From Ailurus styani (lineage: Eukaryota; Chordata; Mammalia; Carnivora; Ailuridae), in assembly GCA_002007465.1 (NCBI GenBank), contig LNAC01000009.1:628108-692107 (forward strand): DNA of 64,000 nucleotides, read 5' to 3'. The position numbers and the translations under genes were made by a program. Positions 57,201 through 64,000 of this stretch are shown here, piece after piece. Under the pieces are notes generated by a model. That model ran no database searches, was not told where the DNA came from, and worked only from the letters and a program-made list of their open reading frames with translations. Position 1 is the first letter of the stretch. Every line of letters begins with the position of its first letter.

Positions 57201-60200
57201 GACCTCGGACAGGAACACCTGGCCTGCGGAGTGAGGACAGAGAGGAAGAGAGTTCTAAGCACGTGTATTCCCCCCCAAGAACTTCCTGTTTCCATATGTA
57301 ATAGGCAAAGTGTTATTGGCTCATATACAGAAAGGCAGTCTATGAGTCAGCTACAATTTTAAGAAAACCAGAAAGAGGACAAAGGAAAAATAAGGTGATT
57401 TTCAGAACAAGGAATGGATATGGCTGGGAATTTAATGGAAAAACATTCATCCTCACAGGTTATTAAAGATACATAAATTTAAACAACGAGGATAGCATTC
57501 ATGACTCTCAGATTGGCAAGATCAGAGATCAGTGACAGGAGGGGCGCCTGCTGGGCTCAGTCAGGTAAGCATCTGACTTTGGCTCAGGTCATGATCTTGG
57601 GGTCCTGGGATCGCGCCCCGTGAGCCCCACATCGGGCTCCCCACTCGGAGGAGTCTGCTTCCCCCTCTCTCTCTGCCGCTCCCCCCCCCGTTCATGCTCT
57701 CTCTCGAAATAAAATCCTTTACAAAAATAAAGATCCACGACAGAGAGAGATGGCGTGGGGAACTCACGCACAGGGACACAGGACTATACGGTAGGAGGTT
57801 CTGCTTCTAGCGAAGCAGGAGAGCGCCTATCACACCAACCTTCCCCAGAAAACAACTAGATCTTAGGGCAAAACGTAACAACCATCATCAACCCTGGAGA
57901 AGAACCAGAGCAGGGAGGCCATGGAGGAGGGTGGGCACGGGCCCCGAGAACAGAGACTGGCACTGCTTTTCCGCAGGAAAACCTGGCAGCGGGTACCAAA
58001 CTGAAAACGTGCCCCTTTGACCTAACGCCGGACGTTTCCCTTTTGAGGAACCGGTGCTACAGACAGACTTGCACAAGGAGACAAAGACCTTTCGGTGCAG
58101 CTTTTCCCTGTTCTCTGCCGTGCTGTGTGCAGACTGAAAAACCAGAACCCGCTTCAGTGTTTAGGGATGGGGGGATGGGTGAGACTTTGGGAAGCACCAA
58201 TACCATAGAACTATATGCAGTGGACGGACAGCCGGTCTTTTCTATGTGTAAGACAACTAATGGCCTGCAAGATACACTGTTAGCTGGAAAAACTGAGTGC
58301 ATGGAGAGAGATGGTCCAGACCACCATCGGGGGAAGAGGAGGTCCGGGGCTCGGGGGGAGAGGGACGCTCGGTATATCCACCTGTCTCTCCAGTTCGCCC
58401 CGGCACCCAGCGCAGGCCCGGCCTAAGGAGGTGCTTTGTGAACATCTGCTAACTGAAGGCTGAGTGAGGGGCAGAAATGAAAATCCTGCAAGGAGGCTCA
58501 GCAGGGAGAGGTGGGGGGCAGGGAGGCTTTGGAGAGCGCGGGCAGGGGCGATGGGATGAGGCTCCAAAAAGAACGAGGAGGTGAGGCAGCCCCCAAGCCT
58601 GGACTAGAAGGGGCCCCGGAAGTCAGTTTCTCAGAAGGAGCCAATCGCCCCCCAAAAGCAAATCTATGGCTGTTTTGGTTGTCACAATGATGGGGAGACA
58701 AGGACTAGGGTATCAGACACCCAGACACGAGGAGGGAACCCCCCGCCCCCACCATGACTTCCAAAGATCTGGCTGGATACCGAAAGGGGCAGGGAGGCCC
58801 CTTTGCAAACATGTGAGCCCAGACTCCAATTCCACTTTAAATAAAAGCACAAGGCATTTTTGAACGTTTAGGTGCACGTGCAATTGTCTAGCAAGGCAGG
58901 TGCCATGAGTGTGGAGGCAGCGCCATGCTTTGTGATGCTCCGAATTTTCCTGACAGTCACTCGCTGCTTTGGAAAATCACGTCACCAGTGCTTGGCCTCC
59001 CCAACCGACCCCCACCCCAGCTCTGGGAGCTTGTTACCAGTGTGCACCCCGTCCTTGCCACGGTCCCCTCTGTAACTGCCCCACTCACAGGCATCTGGCC
59101 AATAATCCCATTTAGTGATGATTTCAAGATGACAAATGTACAGGGTCTAAGAAACAAGGGTCAGTCGTACTCAGATGGGAAAATCTGAGACTTGGTCTCC
59201 CAGCATCACCCACCAGTGGATGGTTGCTTTGCCGAGGCGTTTTTACCCCAGTGAAACCACCAAGGCTTAGTAAACCTTTTCAAAGTACCGCGCTGACCCA
59301 GGTGGCAAGACTGCCCCCCTTTCTCACCACGTCTCTGGCGCCTGTGGCCACGCAAACCCGCGGCTCCCGTCCCTGCCGTTTCCGTCAGTGAGTGCCCCGC
59401 CCGATGCTCCTCAACCAGATCCGACTGCGGACTGCTGATCCCGACCCCGGTTTTTACCCTAGCGTTAGCCACGTCGGAATTTCCCTGCTCGCCGCGTTTG
59501 CAAACGGCTCCCGAGCTTCGGTTTCTCGGACACCCACACTTACTCGTCCTGGTGGGGGAAAGTCTGATGACCTCCCTCTGTCGTCCAGTGTGGTCATCTG
59601 AGCACTGACACTTGGGAAATCAATGATTACTTTCGTATGTCATTTCCTTTCCTCTCATTTGCTCTGTAGATTACAACTAGGATACTATATTGATTTTAAA
59701 AAGTTGTGTCTAGGTAGGCTATAATCTAAGTTTCCCTTCTGGATGGTAAAGGGGTGTTTCGTGTGAGATACCTCCTCTAAAAGTGGGTACTGAAGACGTG
59801 CGGTCCAGGCACATACCGGTGTGGGAGGGGGTGGCGGGAGAGGAGGAGAAAGCACATTAAGGAGAGAGGGAGGAGCCAGCGGACCATCAGGACGACCACC
59901 ACGTGAACAGGGTGAGAAATCCCCCTGGAAGCTGTGTCCTGACCCCCCCTGAAGGTTCAGAAAGCAGATGGGCTCTCAGGGTGGCTTAGAAGCAATACCA
60001 CCAATGACCAGCAGGAGGCGCCAACTCCAGGATCCTCACCTGCTCCCTGAGCCCAGCACCCAGAGAGGACCCTCAGAGGTCCCGCCTTCCGGCAGTGGTG
60101 GCCTCTGCCATGGCCTGATGACACCCAACAGTTCTTGGCTGCTTTGTGGCCACACGTCTGTCTCTTAGAGCTGTGCACCCTCGAGCCCCTCGCCTGTCTA

Positions 60201-62523
60201 ACCCCTGCCTCTGTCCTCGGAGTCCACCCTCCCGGCCCTTCCCAGTTACGTGACCTTTGCCAACTGTCCTACTTCTCTGACCTTCAGATGTCTCGGTGAT
60301 AAAACGGGGATGGTAACTGTCTGCCGTGGGGACTCAGCAAGGCCAGGCACGAAGGAGCCCCGGGGCCCGGCTGGTTCTGGGGACGGGGGCTGTGCTTGTC
60401 ATTACTGACCAGAAGGGCCTGGGCTCCGGCCACCGGCCCGGATGCGCAGAGCCGTCAGATTGGCGAGCAGCCGCTGGAAGTGGAAGGGGGGCAGCGGAGG
60501 GTCTGCGTCCTCGGAGGTCTCCTGCAACCTGGCAGGGGAGCGGGCCAAACCGGAAGCCGAGGCTGGGGGCAGGGGTGGAGAGGGCGGGAGGCCCCACACC
60601 ACAGGAGGACCCAAGCTGTGCCCAGACGTCAGGGGCCACCCTGACTGCCCATCCGCACCTCTCAGGACACAGCAAGACACTTACCTGAAGCTGAGCTGTA
60701 TCTCCCCAGGCTGCCCGGCGTCCGGGGGGCTGGACAGGCCGGAGTGCTGCAGAGATAGGCCCAGGCCCGCCCCTTCCAGCCTCAGCTGCACGGGGAGTGG
60801 GGAGCCCCCAGGGGGTACCCAGAAGGTCAGGGTGAGGGGCTGTCCATAGCTGAAGCGCTGATCTCCCAGGAACTTCTCTGAAGACAAGAGAAGAAGGCTT
60901 GTCTTCACTAAATTAGCTTGATTTTAAAGATTGTAAGTGTCTACGATATATTGATTTTATTGACGATTAAATAGTCAAGATAAAGTGACAGCAGGGAGAA
61001 AGTCAAAGGCTCCCTGGACAGCAGACGCTGAGGCCGGCCACCCCTCCACCCCCCCTGGCAGGCTGGCTTCATGTCCCTGTGTCTCTGTAGTACCCCAGGG
61101 CCCCACGCCTGGCTTACTGCTCCGCTGTCACTGTCTCAAGCTTGGGTTTTTAAGATTTTATTTATTTATTTGACAGAGAGAGAGATCACAAGTAGGCAGA
61201 GAGGCAGGCAGAGGGAGAAGCAGGTTCCCCGCTGAGCAGAGAGCCCGATGTGGGGCTCGATCCCAGGACCCTGAGATCATGACCTGAGCCTAAGGCAGAG
61301 GCTTAACCCACTGAGCCACCCAGGGGCCCCTCAAACTTGGGTTTTATACGTGAAGTCTGATGGGACAATGGAGTCTCTGGGGGCAGAGCAGATGCGTGCG
61401 TCACACACGGTGGTGGCACCAGGCTGTCCCCTTCTGTGCTCACAATACCCCACCAGCAGATTCTGGTGGCCCCACGCTGGGGGAGCTTAGTAAGGCTCAG
61501 GGCGCATACAAGGTAAGCCTGCTACACGTGTGGCTAAGAAGGGGCGCGGACTGCCCTGAGGCCACGCTTCCTACGGGTGTCAGAACATGCTTCAAGAACA
61601 GAGAAGGCGGTGGCATCCTAAGAAACACAGAGGACTCAGGGGCCCTATGACGGCCTTTGAACTTGGGCTGTTTTTCCTCTATCTTCCAACTGCTTCAGCT
61701 GAAAACCCCCCCACGTGGCAGGTAAGGGCCCCACTGGACCCTCCCTGCCTGTCTCCCTCCCGGCCCCGGGTGCTCGGGACCCAGCCGGAGGCAGAGCGGC
61801 TTGGGAGAAGAGGCCGTGTATCGAGACACGAAATAGAAATGGTTGAGTCCGCCCACCTGCCTCGCCCACTGCACTGTGCCCACCGCCTGGCGCAGGACCC
61901 AGCAAACACTTAAGCAGAAAACTACTTTTTCTTAAGCCCGTCAATGAAGCAGCCACGGAGGACAGCGTGTTTTGCGCTCTCGGGCCTCTGAGCTTGGAGC
62001 TGCTAGCCCAGGACGGGGGTCTCAGGACCCCTGTGACTTTTGCTTCCTGCCAGGTGCCGTGTCCCCAGAGCGAGCAGACATCTGGGCCCCATCGCTCCGG
62101 CCCTTCTTAGAGAGGGAGGTCAAGGGCAGGACAAGGTCGGGGAGCCGATGGATCCGCAATCTGGCCACAGGAGAGCGAAGAATGCACTTTCCGGATCTGG
62201 TCCAGTTCTCAGGAGACTATAGTTGCCCCACTTGGCAGGGGTGGCTCAGAACAACCTCGAACTCCTGGCTTCTGCAGGAACCCCAGGACCCCGGGAGGAG
62301 GGTGCCGTGGCCTGGCAGGGTGAGAGACCGACGGGACACGCACAGGGATTTCTGGGGCCTGACGGCCCTGGTGGCAAGGCCTTGACCAGGAAGCAGGGGG
62401 GTTGGCAGGTACCTGGGAGCATGAGTTCCTCCTCATCTTCTGGATTCAGGAGAAGGCCCCTCGGGCTCCACCGTGCAGGACGCTCCGGGCCCCCTCCCCT
62501 TCCGGCCCGCCAGCCCTCGGGTC
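38973..62523 (-). CDS. LAMC3: LAMC3, laminin subunit gamma-3, exons 9-28 (C-terminal two thirds)
   Basis: Laminin gamma-3 is a secreted basement-membrane chain that trimerises with alpha and beta chains through its C-terminal coiled coil. Twenty exons join in frame (3212 nt, about 1069 residues of a chain of about 1575). Exons 9-12 give the laminin IV type A domain (FLGDQRFSYGQPL; FHFQRLLANLT). Exons 12-17 give the LE (laminin EGF-like) repeats with their eight-cysteine spacing; exon 14 carries the nidogen-type NVDPNAVGNC. The CPSC pair in exon 17 opens the coiled coil, which fills exons 18-28 (for example ASNTSYALLW, AERMLGNA, RADKQNLEAILHSLP) and ends CASWQ-stop. Agreement with remembered human LAMC3 is high throughout. 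All donors are GT and all acceptors AG; phases agree. Exon numbers assume the human 28-exon layout. Exon 8 and earlier are beyond 64000. Oddity: exon 15 is partly duplicated with its donor. Confidence 0.97.
40340..40470 (+). repeat. MIR fragment
   Basis: GACCTGCGTGCGAACCTCAGC, TTGCTTAAGCTCTCTGTGCC and TCTGCAAGATGG. Confidence 0.65.
40590..40920 (+). repeat. Old L1 3'-end fragment
   Basis: CAGTCACAGAAGGACAAATAC, GCCGGGGGCTGG, TAATGGGTGCAGTGTTTCGG, TTAATGCCTCTGAATTGTG and AAAATGGCTGATTTTGTG: the standard ancient L1 3'UTR wording, in LAMC3 intron 27. Confidence 0.75.
41090..41235 (-). repeat. MIR fragment
   Basis: CTCCCATTTTACAGATGAGG, GAACTGAGGCTCGGAGAGGC and CTGATTCCAAACCC are reversed MIR. 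Confidence 0.75.
41538..41637 (-). CDS. LAMC3: LAMC3 exon 27
   Basis: Codes MGAGLNALERQIRESRTSLE and KDIQALSELLAEL. Acceptor CGCCCCAG|ATGG, donor GCTGG|GTAAGG; 100 nt. Confidence 0.95.
41729..41875 (-). CDS. LAMC3: LAMC3 exon 26
   Basis: Codes LAKALLREGKQEHRRAGRLS...QARTQELDKAEQ. Acceptor CCCCCCAG|CTCG, donor GAGCAG|GTACGT; 147 nt. Confidence 0.95.
42427..42626 (-). CDS. LAMC3: LAMC3 exon 25
   Basis: Codes MKRQLPQPKDRATLGRKAGN...KKGREAEMLAKDSAK. Acceptor GTTTGCAG|GAATG, donor CTAAG|GTCAGG; 200 nt. Confidence 0.95.
43364..43683 (-). mobile_element. 5'-truncated carnivore L1 insertion with 15-bp TSD
   Basis: Antisense L1 3'UTR text (GCCCCAGGGGTACAGGTCTG, TCACAGCACTCACCATAGCAC, AAGAGTCTCTTATGGTTTGTC) is bounded by direct repeats AGATCTACTTTGTTT at 43349-43363 and 43684-43698. 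Within it an 84-bp segment is duplicated around an N at 43460, probably an assembly error. Located in LAMC3 intron 24. Confidence 0.88.
43376..43544. repeat. Exact 84-bp duplication around an N
   Basis: 43376-43459 and 43461-43544 appear identical, separated by one N. This pattern fits two contigs with an unmerged overlap. Confidence 0.93.
44195..44297 (-). CDS. LAMC3: LAMC3 exon 24
   Basis: Codes LHGKARAALTQASSAVQAAT...GARTLLADLE. Acceptor CTCTCCAG|CTAC, donor GGAAG|GTACGC; 103 nt. Confidence 0.95.
44465..44614 (-). CDS. LAMC3: LAMC3 exon 23
   Basis: Codes PPKSQAGALSLRAQALEETV...VLHQTNPLTQ. Acceptor TCCCTGCAG|CCTCC, donor ACGCAG|GTGGGC; 150 nt. Confidence 0.92.
44903..44922. other. Single N followed by a long G run
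   Basis: One undetermined base and about 19 G in LAMC3 intron 22; likely a homopolymer assembly break. Its true length is unknown. Confidence 0.85.
45257..45404 (-). CDS. LAMC3: LAMC3 exon 22
   Basis: Codes YQEVQAAQKALGTAVAEALP...ADAAPRLALLVTPAAP. Acceptor CTCTCAG|GTACC, donor CACCG|GTCAGC; 148 nt. Confidence 0.94.
46533..46667 (-). CDS. LAMC3: LAMC3 exon 21
   Basis: Codes HRDTTAKIEATARRALVASN...VTLEAQQDLED; NTS is an N-glycosylation motif. Acceptor CGCACAG|CCAC, donor GACAG|GTGAGG; 135 nt. Confidence 0.95.
47109..47185 (-). CDS. LAMC3: LAMC3 exon 20
   Basis: Codes VIPQEGSGQPTTWSHLATEA and RALAR. Acceptor CTCTAAAG|GTGA, donor AGGAG|GTGCGC; 77 nt. Confidence 0.93.
47365..47525. repeat. MIR-like fragment
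   Basis: CAGCACTCATTCGATGGGCAC and CCCATTCTGCAGGTGAGGAAAC are MIR-type wording, close to LAMC3 exon 19. Confidence 0.5.
47575..47780 (-). CDS. LAMC3: LAMC3 exon 19
   Basis: Codes TREAFLEQVTGLEAAVKAAR...ESSEEEILRAAIVLKSL. Acceptor CATGCAG|GAAC, donor CTCTG|GTAACC; 206 nt. Confidence 0.95.
48136..48336 (-). repeat. CAN SINE
   Basis: AAGACTTTATTTATTTGAGAG at the left, GCCACCAAGGCGCCCC at the right. GTGTGGGCTTTT and GTATGGGCCTTT on the flanks resemble a degraded target-site duplication. In LAMC3 intron 18. Confidence 0.93.
48843..49043 (+). repeat. CAN SINE
   Basis: GACGCCTGGGTGGCTCAGTC head, AAGTAAATAAATGAAATC tail and poly-A; AAGACTGT on both flanks. It ends about 180 bp from LAMC3 exon 18. 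Confidence 0.94.
49224..49365 (-). CDS. LAMC3: LAMC3 exon 18
   Basis: Codes AAKLKARLTLMEGWLQGSDC...GDVYQGDLLLQ, first coiled-coil exon. Acceptor CTCCAG|GCTG, donor GCAAG|GTACAG; 142 nt. Confidence 0.95.
50657..50835 (-). CDS. LAMC3: LAMC3 exon 17
   Basis: Codes CRCSPLGAASAQCHKNGTC, GYKCDRCQDNFFLTAGG and CQECPSCYALVKEE: last LE repeat, then the cysteine pair that links laminin chains at the head of the coiled coil. Acceptor TCCCGCAG|CCTGC, donor GGAG|GTGAGC; 179 nt. Confidence 0.96.
50919..50955. repeat. 10-bp tandem repeat (AGGTCCGCCC)n
   Basis: About three and a half direct copies in LAMC3 intron 16. Confidence 0.85.
51330..51472 (-). CDS. LAMC3: LAMC3 exon 16
   Basis: Codes CKCHPLGSQEDRCHSKTGQC, then CRPGVEGQACDRCQLGFFGF and SIKGCR: LE repeat. 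Acceptor CATCCTAG|CTGC, donor TCGAG|GTGAGG; 143 nt. Confidence 0.96.
52133..52354. repeat. 111-bp tandem duplication across LAMC3 exon 15 donor
   Basis: Copies 52133-52243 and 52244-52354 differ at only two bases (52147 C against 52258 T; 52208 C against 52319 T). A 10-bp microhomology AGGCAAGGGC stands at both parental breakpoints, in intron and in exon. Confidence 0.97.
52165..52275 (-). CDS. LAMC3: Possible alternative extension of LAMC3 exon 15
   Basis: If the downstream donor is used, 111 nt (37 codons, no stop) are added: WVGGGHERPC, then a repeat of LPHVGGRDCGRC and GFYGLQAGKGCR, with four cysteines. Its existence in mRNA is unproven. Confidence 0.35.
   Translation of the reverse strand: MGRGRPRAPLPASRGGTGLWPLRPRLLRPPGREGLP
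52276..52429 (-). CDS. LAMC3: LAMC3 exon 15 (canonical form)
   Basis: Codes CGCHPKGSVSEQTACD, CPCLPHVGGRDCGRCSPGFY and GLQAGKGCR: one LE repeat. Acceptor CATCCCCAG|CCTGC, donor CGTAG|GTGGGT at 52274-52275. A second identical donor 111 bp downstream (52163-52164) would extend it to 52165 in frame. Confidence 0.93.
53217..53462 (-). CDS. LAMC3: LAMC3 exon 14 (nidogen-type LE repeat)
   Basis: Codes RRCEFCDDGYFGDPLG, CQCSGNVDPNAVGNCD and CERCQDGFYGSALAPWP. In gamma-1 the equivalent NIDPNAV loop binds nidogen; here Ile is Val. Acceptor CCCCGCAG|GGCGG, donor CACTC|GTGAGC; 246 nt. Confidence 0.96.
54185..54540 (+). repeat. Old L1 3'-end fragment
   Basis: CAGACACAGAAGGACAAACAC, ATTCCACTCACATGAGGTCC, CTTAATGCCACCGAACTCTAC and AGTGGCAGATTTTATGGTAT. 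Same family and orientation as the copy at 40590; in LAMC3 intron 13. Confidence 0.8.
54731..54917 (+). repeat. CAN SINE
   Basis: GGGACGCCTGGGGGGCTCAG head, GGTCATGATCCCGGGGTCC and AACAAATAAATAAAAAATC tail. Confidence 0.94.
55250..55438 (-). CDS. LAMC3: LAMC3 exon 13
   Basis: Codes ICLCGHHTEGPSCERCLPGF...CPCPGGSACTALPESR...CPLGQR: LE repeats. Acceptor CCCCTCAG|GGATC, donor AGAG|GTGAGC; 189 nt. Confidence 0.96.
57005..57223 (-). CDS. LAMC3: LAMC3 exon 12
   Basis: Codes QVFLSEVRLTSARRGLSPP, then [20 protein letters not shown] (LE half after the IV domain) and CTCNQHGTCDPHT. Acceptor CTCCGCAG|GCC, donor CACAG|GTGAGT; 219 nt. Confidence 0.96.
57542..57735 (+). repeat. CAN SINE
   Basis: GGGGCGCCTGCTGGGCTCAG head, GGTCATGATCTTGGGGTCC and GAAATAAAATCCTTTAC tail. 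In LAMC3 intron 11, about 320 bp upstream of exon 12. Confidence 0.92.
57736..60409. other. LAMC3 intron 11, repeat-poor part
   Basis: No exon found between exons 11 and 12. Part of it (about 57830-58350) resembles old L1 3' debris (AGACAACTAATGGCCTGCAAG). The rest is unassigned GC-rich sequence with chance reading frames. Confidence 0.4.
60410..60528 (-). CDS. LAMC3: LAMC3 exon 11
   Basis: Codes LQETSEDADPPLPPFHFQRL...RSPGPS, end of the laminin IV core. Acceptor CTGCCAG|GTTG, donor TTCTG|GTCAGT; 119 nt. Confidence 0.95.
60685..60877 (-). CDS. LAMC3: LAMC3 exon 10
   Basis: Codes KFLGDQRFSYGQPLTLTFWV...GEIQLSF, laminin IV A domain. Acceptor GTCTTCAG|AGAAG, donor TTCAG|GTAAGT; 193 nt. Confidence 0.96.
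61151..61330 (-). repeat. CAN SINE, mustelid-like subtype
   Basis: AAGATTTTATTTATTTATTTG at the left, GAGCCACCCAGGGGCCCC at the right. Flanks TCAAGCTTGGGTTTT (61136-61150) and TCAAACTTGGGTTTT (61331-61345) form a TSD with one mismatch. In LAMC3 intron 9, same strand as the gene. Confidence 0.94.
62413..62523 (-). CDS. LAMC3: LAMC3 exon 9
   Basis: Codes PEGWRAGRGGG, then RWSPRGLLLNPEDEEELMLP: part of the laminin IV A domain. Acceptor GCTGTCCAG|GAC directly abuts a minisatellite; donor CCCAG|GTACCT. 111 nt. Confidence 0.88.
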
Positions 62524-62539
62524 CTGGACAGCAAACACA

Positions 62540-62966
62540 CGCGCCCGTGTGAGGCTCTGGAGGGTGGCCTCCACCCCCTCCCTCTTCACACCACCCCCCA
62601 CACGCGCCCGTGTGAGGCTCTGGAGGGTGGCCTCCACCCCTCCCTCTTCACACCACCCCCCCCACACGCCCGTGTGAGGCTCTGGAGGGTGGCCTCCACC
62701 CCCTCCCTCTTCACACCACCCCCCCACGCCCGTGTGAGGCTCTGGAGGGTGGCCTCCCCCCCCTCCCTCTTCACACCACCCCCCCACGCCCGTGTGAGGC
62801 TCTGGAGGGTGGCCTCCACCCCCTCCCTCTTCACACCACCCCCACACACGCCCGTGTGAGGCTCTGGAGGGTGGCCTCCACCCCCTCCCTCTTCACACCA
62901 CCCCCCCCACACGCCCGTGTGAGGCTCTGGAGGGTGGCCTCCACCCCCTCCCTCTTCACACCACCC
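62540..62966. repeat. GC-rich minisatellite, about 7 x 60-63 bp
   Basis: Seven units each containing GTGTGAGGCTCTGGAGGGTG, then a C-rich run and CTCCCTCTTCACACCACC. GAGGCTC starts at 62551, 62614, 62676, 62736, 62796, 62858 and 62921. Length changes fall mainly in the C run. It begins about 15 bp from the LAMC3 exon 9 acceptor. Confidence 0.97.
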
Positions 62967-64000
62967 TTCCGGGGGGGCGCCCACGGTGGCCCCCAGAGGC
63001 GTGAGCCCAGCCTGAAACAACTGACCTGGGAGGGGGGACCATTCTAGAGACAGGTGGGGGTTGGGGGGCAGTGAGAACCAGCTGGTGTCAGCAGAGGCTC
63101 CGTGCTGCCCACAGCCAGGCAGCTCAGACCCTCACCCCAGAGTCAGGATGGGGGTCTCAGGGTGGGAGGGGGCCCCAGGAAGTGAGAAAGCTGGGGGTGC
63201 TGGCTCTGTTTAGGGCAGGGTCAGACCTCTGAGCCTGCCTTGCCCCCTCAGTGGGCCCTGAACATAACAGGAGGATGCAGTCTGGAGACCCCAGCATGGG
63301 GCACGGGGAGACCGGGGCCGTCTCTAACAGTCCTGGACTTGACCTCGTCTTCAGGTCTTCAGAGAACTTTCTCACCTGGAACCTCATCTGTCCTTTCAGA
63401 TGCGTGTGTCATTAGCCCCCACTGCACTGAGGGAGGCCACCTGCTTAGGAAGCGGTCAAGCCGGGATGAGATCCCAGACCTCCCCATCCCCTGTCCCGTC
63501 CACCCTCCCTCTGGTGACGGCACTACACCAAGCAGAGTCCGGCATAGAGCAAACGGCCTCAAGGGAGCAGCTGGGAAAGGGGGTGGAGGGCTGACCCCTG
63601 GGGTACCGGAGGGGTGAGGAGGAAGGGATGAAGGGAAAGAGGTCAGAAAGAGGAGGTCTGCGGCTCCTTGGTGCCAGACTAGGTTCTGCCTCTCACGGGC
63701 TGTGTGACCCTGGGCAAGTTACTTCACCTCTCTGAAGCTGGTTCCTTATCTGCAAAATGGAGACACCGGAGTACTTCTGGCCCTGGTCACAGTTCTCAGA
63801 GTTGGTCTGAATACCCCAGGAGATCCTTGAGACTCCTTCAGGGGGCCCTCGGGGTCAAGCTACTTCTTAGTAATACTAAGATGATCTGTGCCTTTCATGC
63901 TGTGTCTTATCAACACGTGGTGGAATTTTCCAGAAACTGTAAGTCCTGTGCTATCATAGCAGACTGAGCTCTACTAATCCAGCCGTAAAGAGATATGCGG
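62967..64000. other. LAMC3 intron 8, visible part
   Basis: Apart from the MIR at 63.7 kb, nothing is recognised. I searched for LAMC3 exon 8 (expected to carry CFCYGHSKVC-type LE residues) and did not find it before 64000. Confidence 0.5.
63675..63775 (+). repeat. MIR fragment
   Basis: TGCCTCTCACGGGCTGTGTGA, TGGGCAAGTTACTTCACC and TTCCTTATCTGCAAAATGG. In LAMC3 intron 8. Confidence 0.8.

Noticed and set aside
62473..62859. Repetitive open frames in the minisatellite encoding Thr/Pro/Arg repeats
   Set aside because: They arise from repeat periodicity in an intron. Unit lengths vary (60, 62, 63), so the frame is not kept by selection.
62540..62966. CRISPR-like look of regularly spaced repeats
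   Set aside because: Units are contiguous with no unique spacers, and the genome is mammalian; it is a minisatellite.

Overview
This is vertebrate nuclear DNA: spliced genes with GT-AG introns, CpG-island promoters, and old L2/MIR and L1 debris. It carries about 18 tRNA-Lys-derived CAN SINEs, recognisable by a head such as GGCGCCTGGGTGGCTCAG, an internal GGTCATGATC and a tail of AATAAATAAATAAAATCTTT. CAN SINEs place it in Carnivora. The subtype with GTGGGTTAAAGCCTCTGCC resembles the mustelid subfamily, so a mustelid (ferret, mink, badger or otter type) is my best guess, but that is inference.

Three protein-coding genes lie on the minus strand in the order seen at human 9q34, LAMC3 - AIF1L - NUP214. 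The window holds: (1) the 5' part of NUP214 (CDS 2987-13273, nine exons, first 335 codons of the beta-propeller; promoter/CpG island about 12.98-13.85 kb); (2) AIF1L (visible CDS 17354-24057, last four coding exons, 119 residues plus stop; its first coding exons are not visible and probably lie in the 509-base N gap at 34149-34657); (3) the 3' two thirds of LAMC3 (CDS 38973-62523, twenty exons, about 1069 residues from the laminin IV domain to the C-terminus; upstream exons lie beyond the right edge). All exon joins were checked for GT/AG sites and codon phase and the frames stay open throughout.

The genes are not an operon. NUP214 is a cytoplasmic-face nucleoporin, AIF1L an actin-binding EF-hand protein, and LAMC3 a basement-membrane laminin chain. 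They are neighbours by conserved synteny.

Most notable is a 111-bp tandem duplication (52133-52354) spanning the 3' half of LAMC3 exon 15 and its splice donor. It creates two equivalent donors whose alternative use would add 37 in-frame residues with four cysteines. A seven-copy GC-rich minisatellite (62540-62966) abuts the acceptor of LAMC3 exon 9. A CA/CT/CA compound microsatellite sits just upstream of the likely AIF1L poly(A) signal. An ETS-CRE-CCAAT-CArG cluster lies inside an AIF1L intron. Several single-N positions have near-identical sequence on both sides and look like assembly joins with false duplication.
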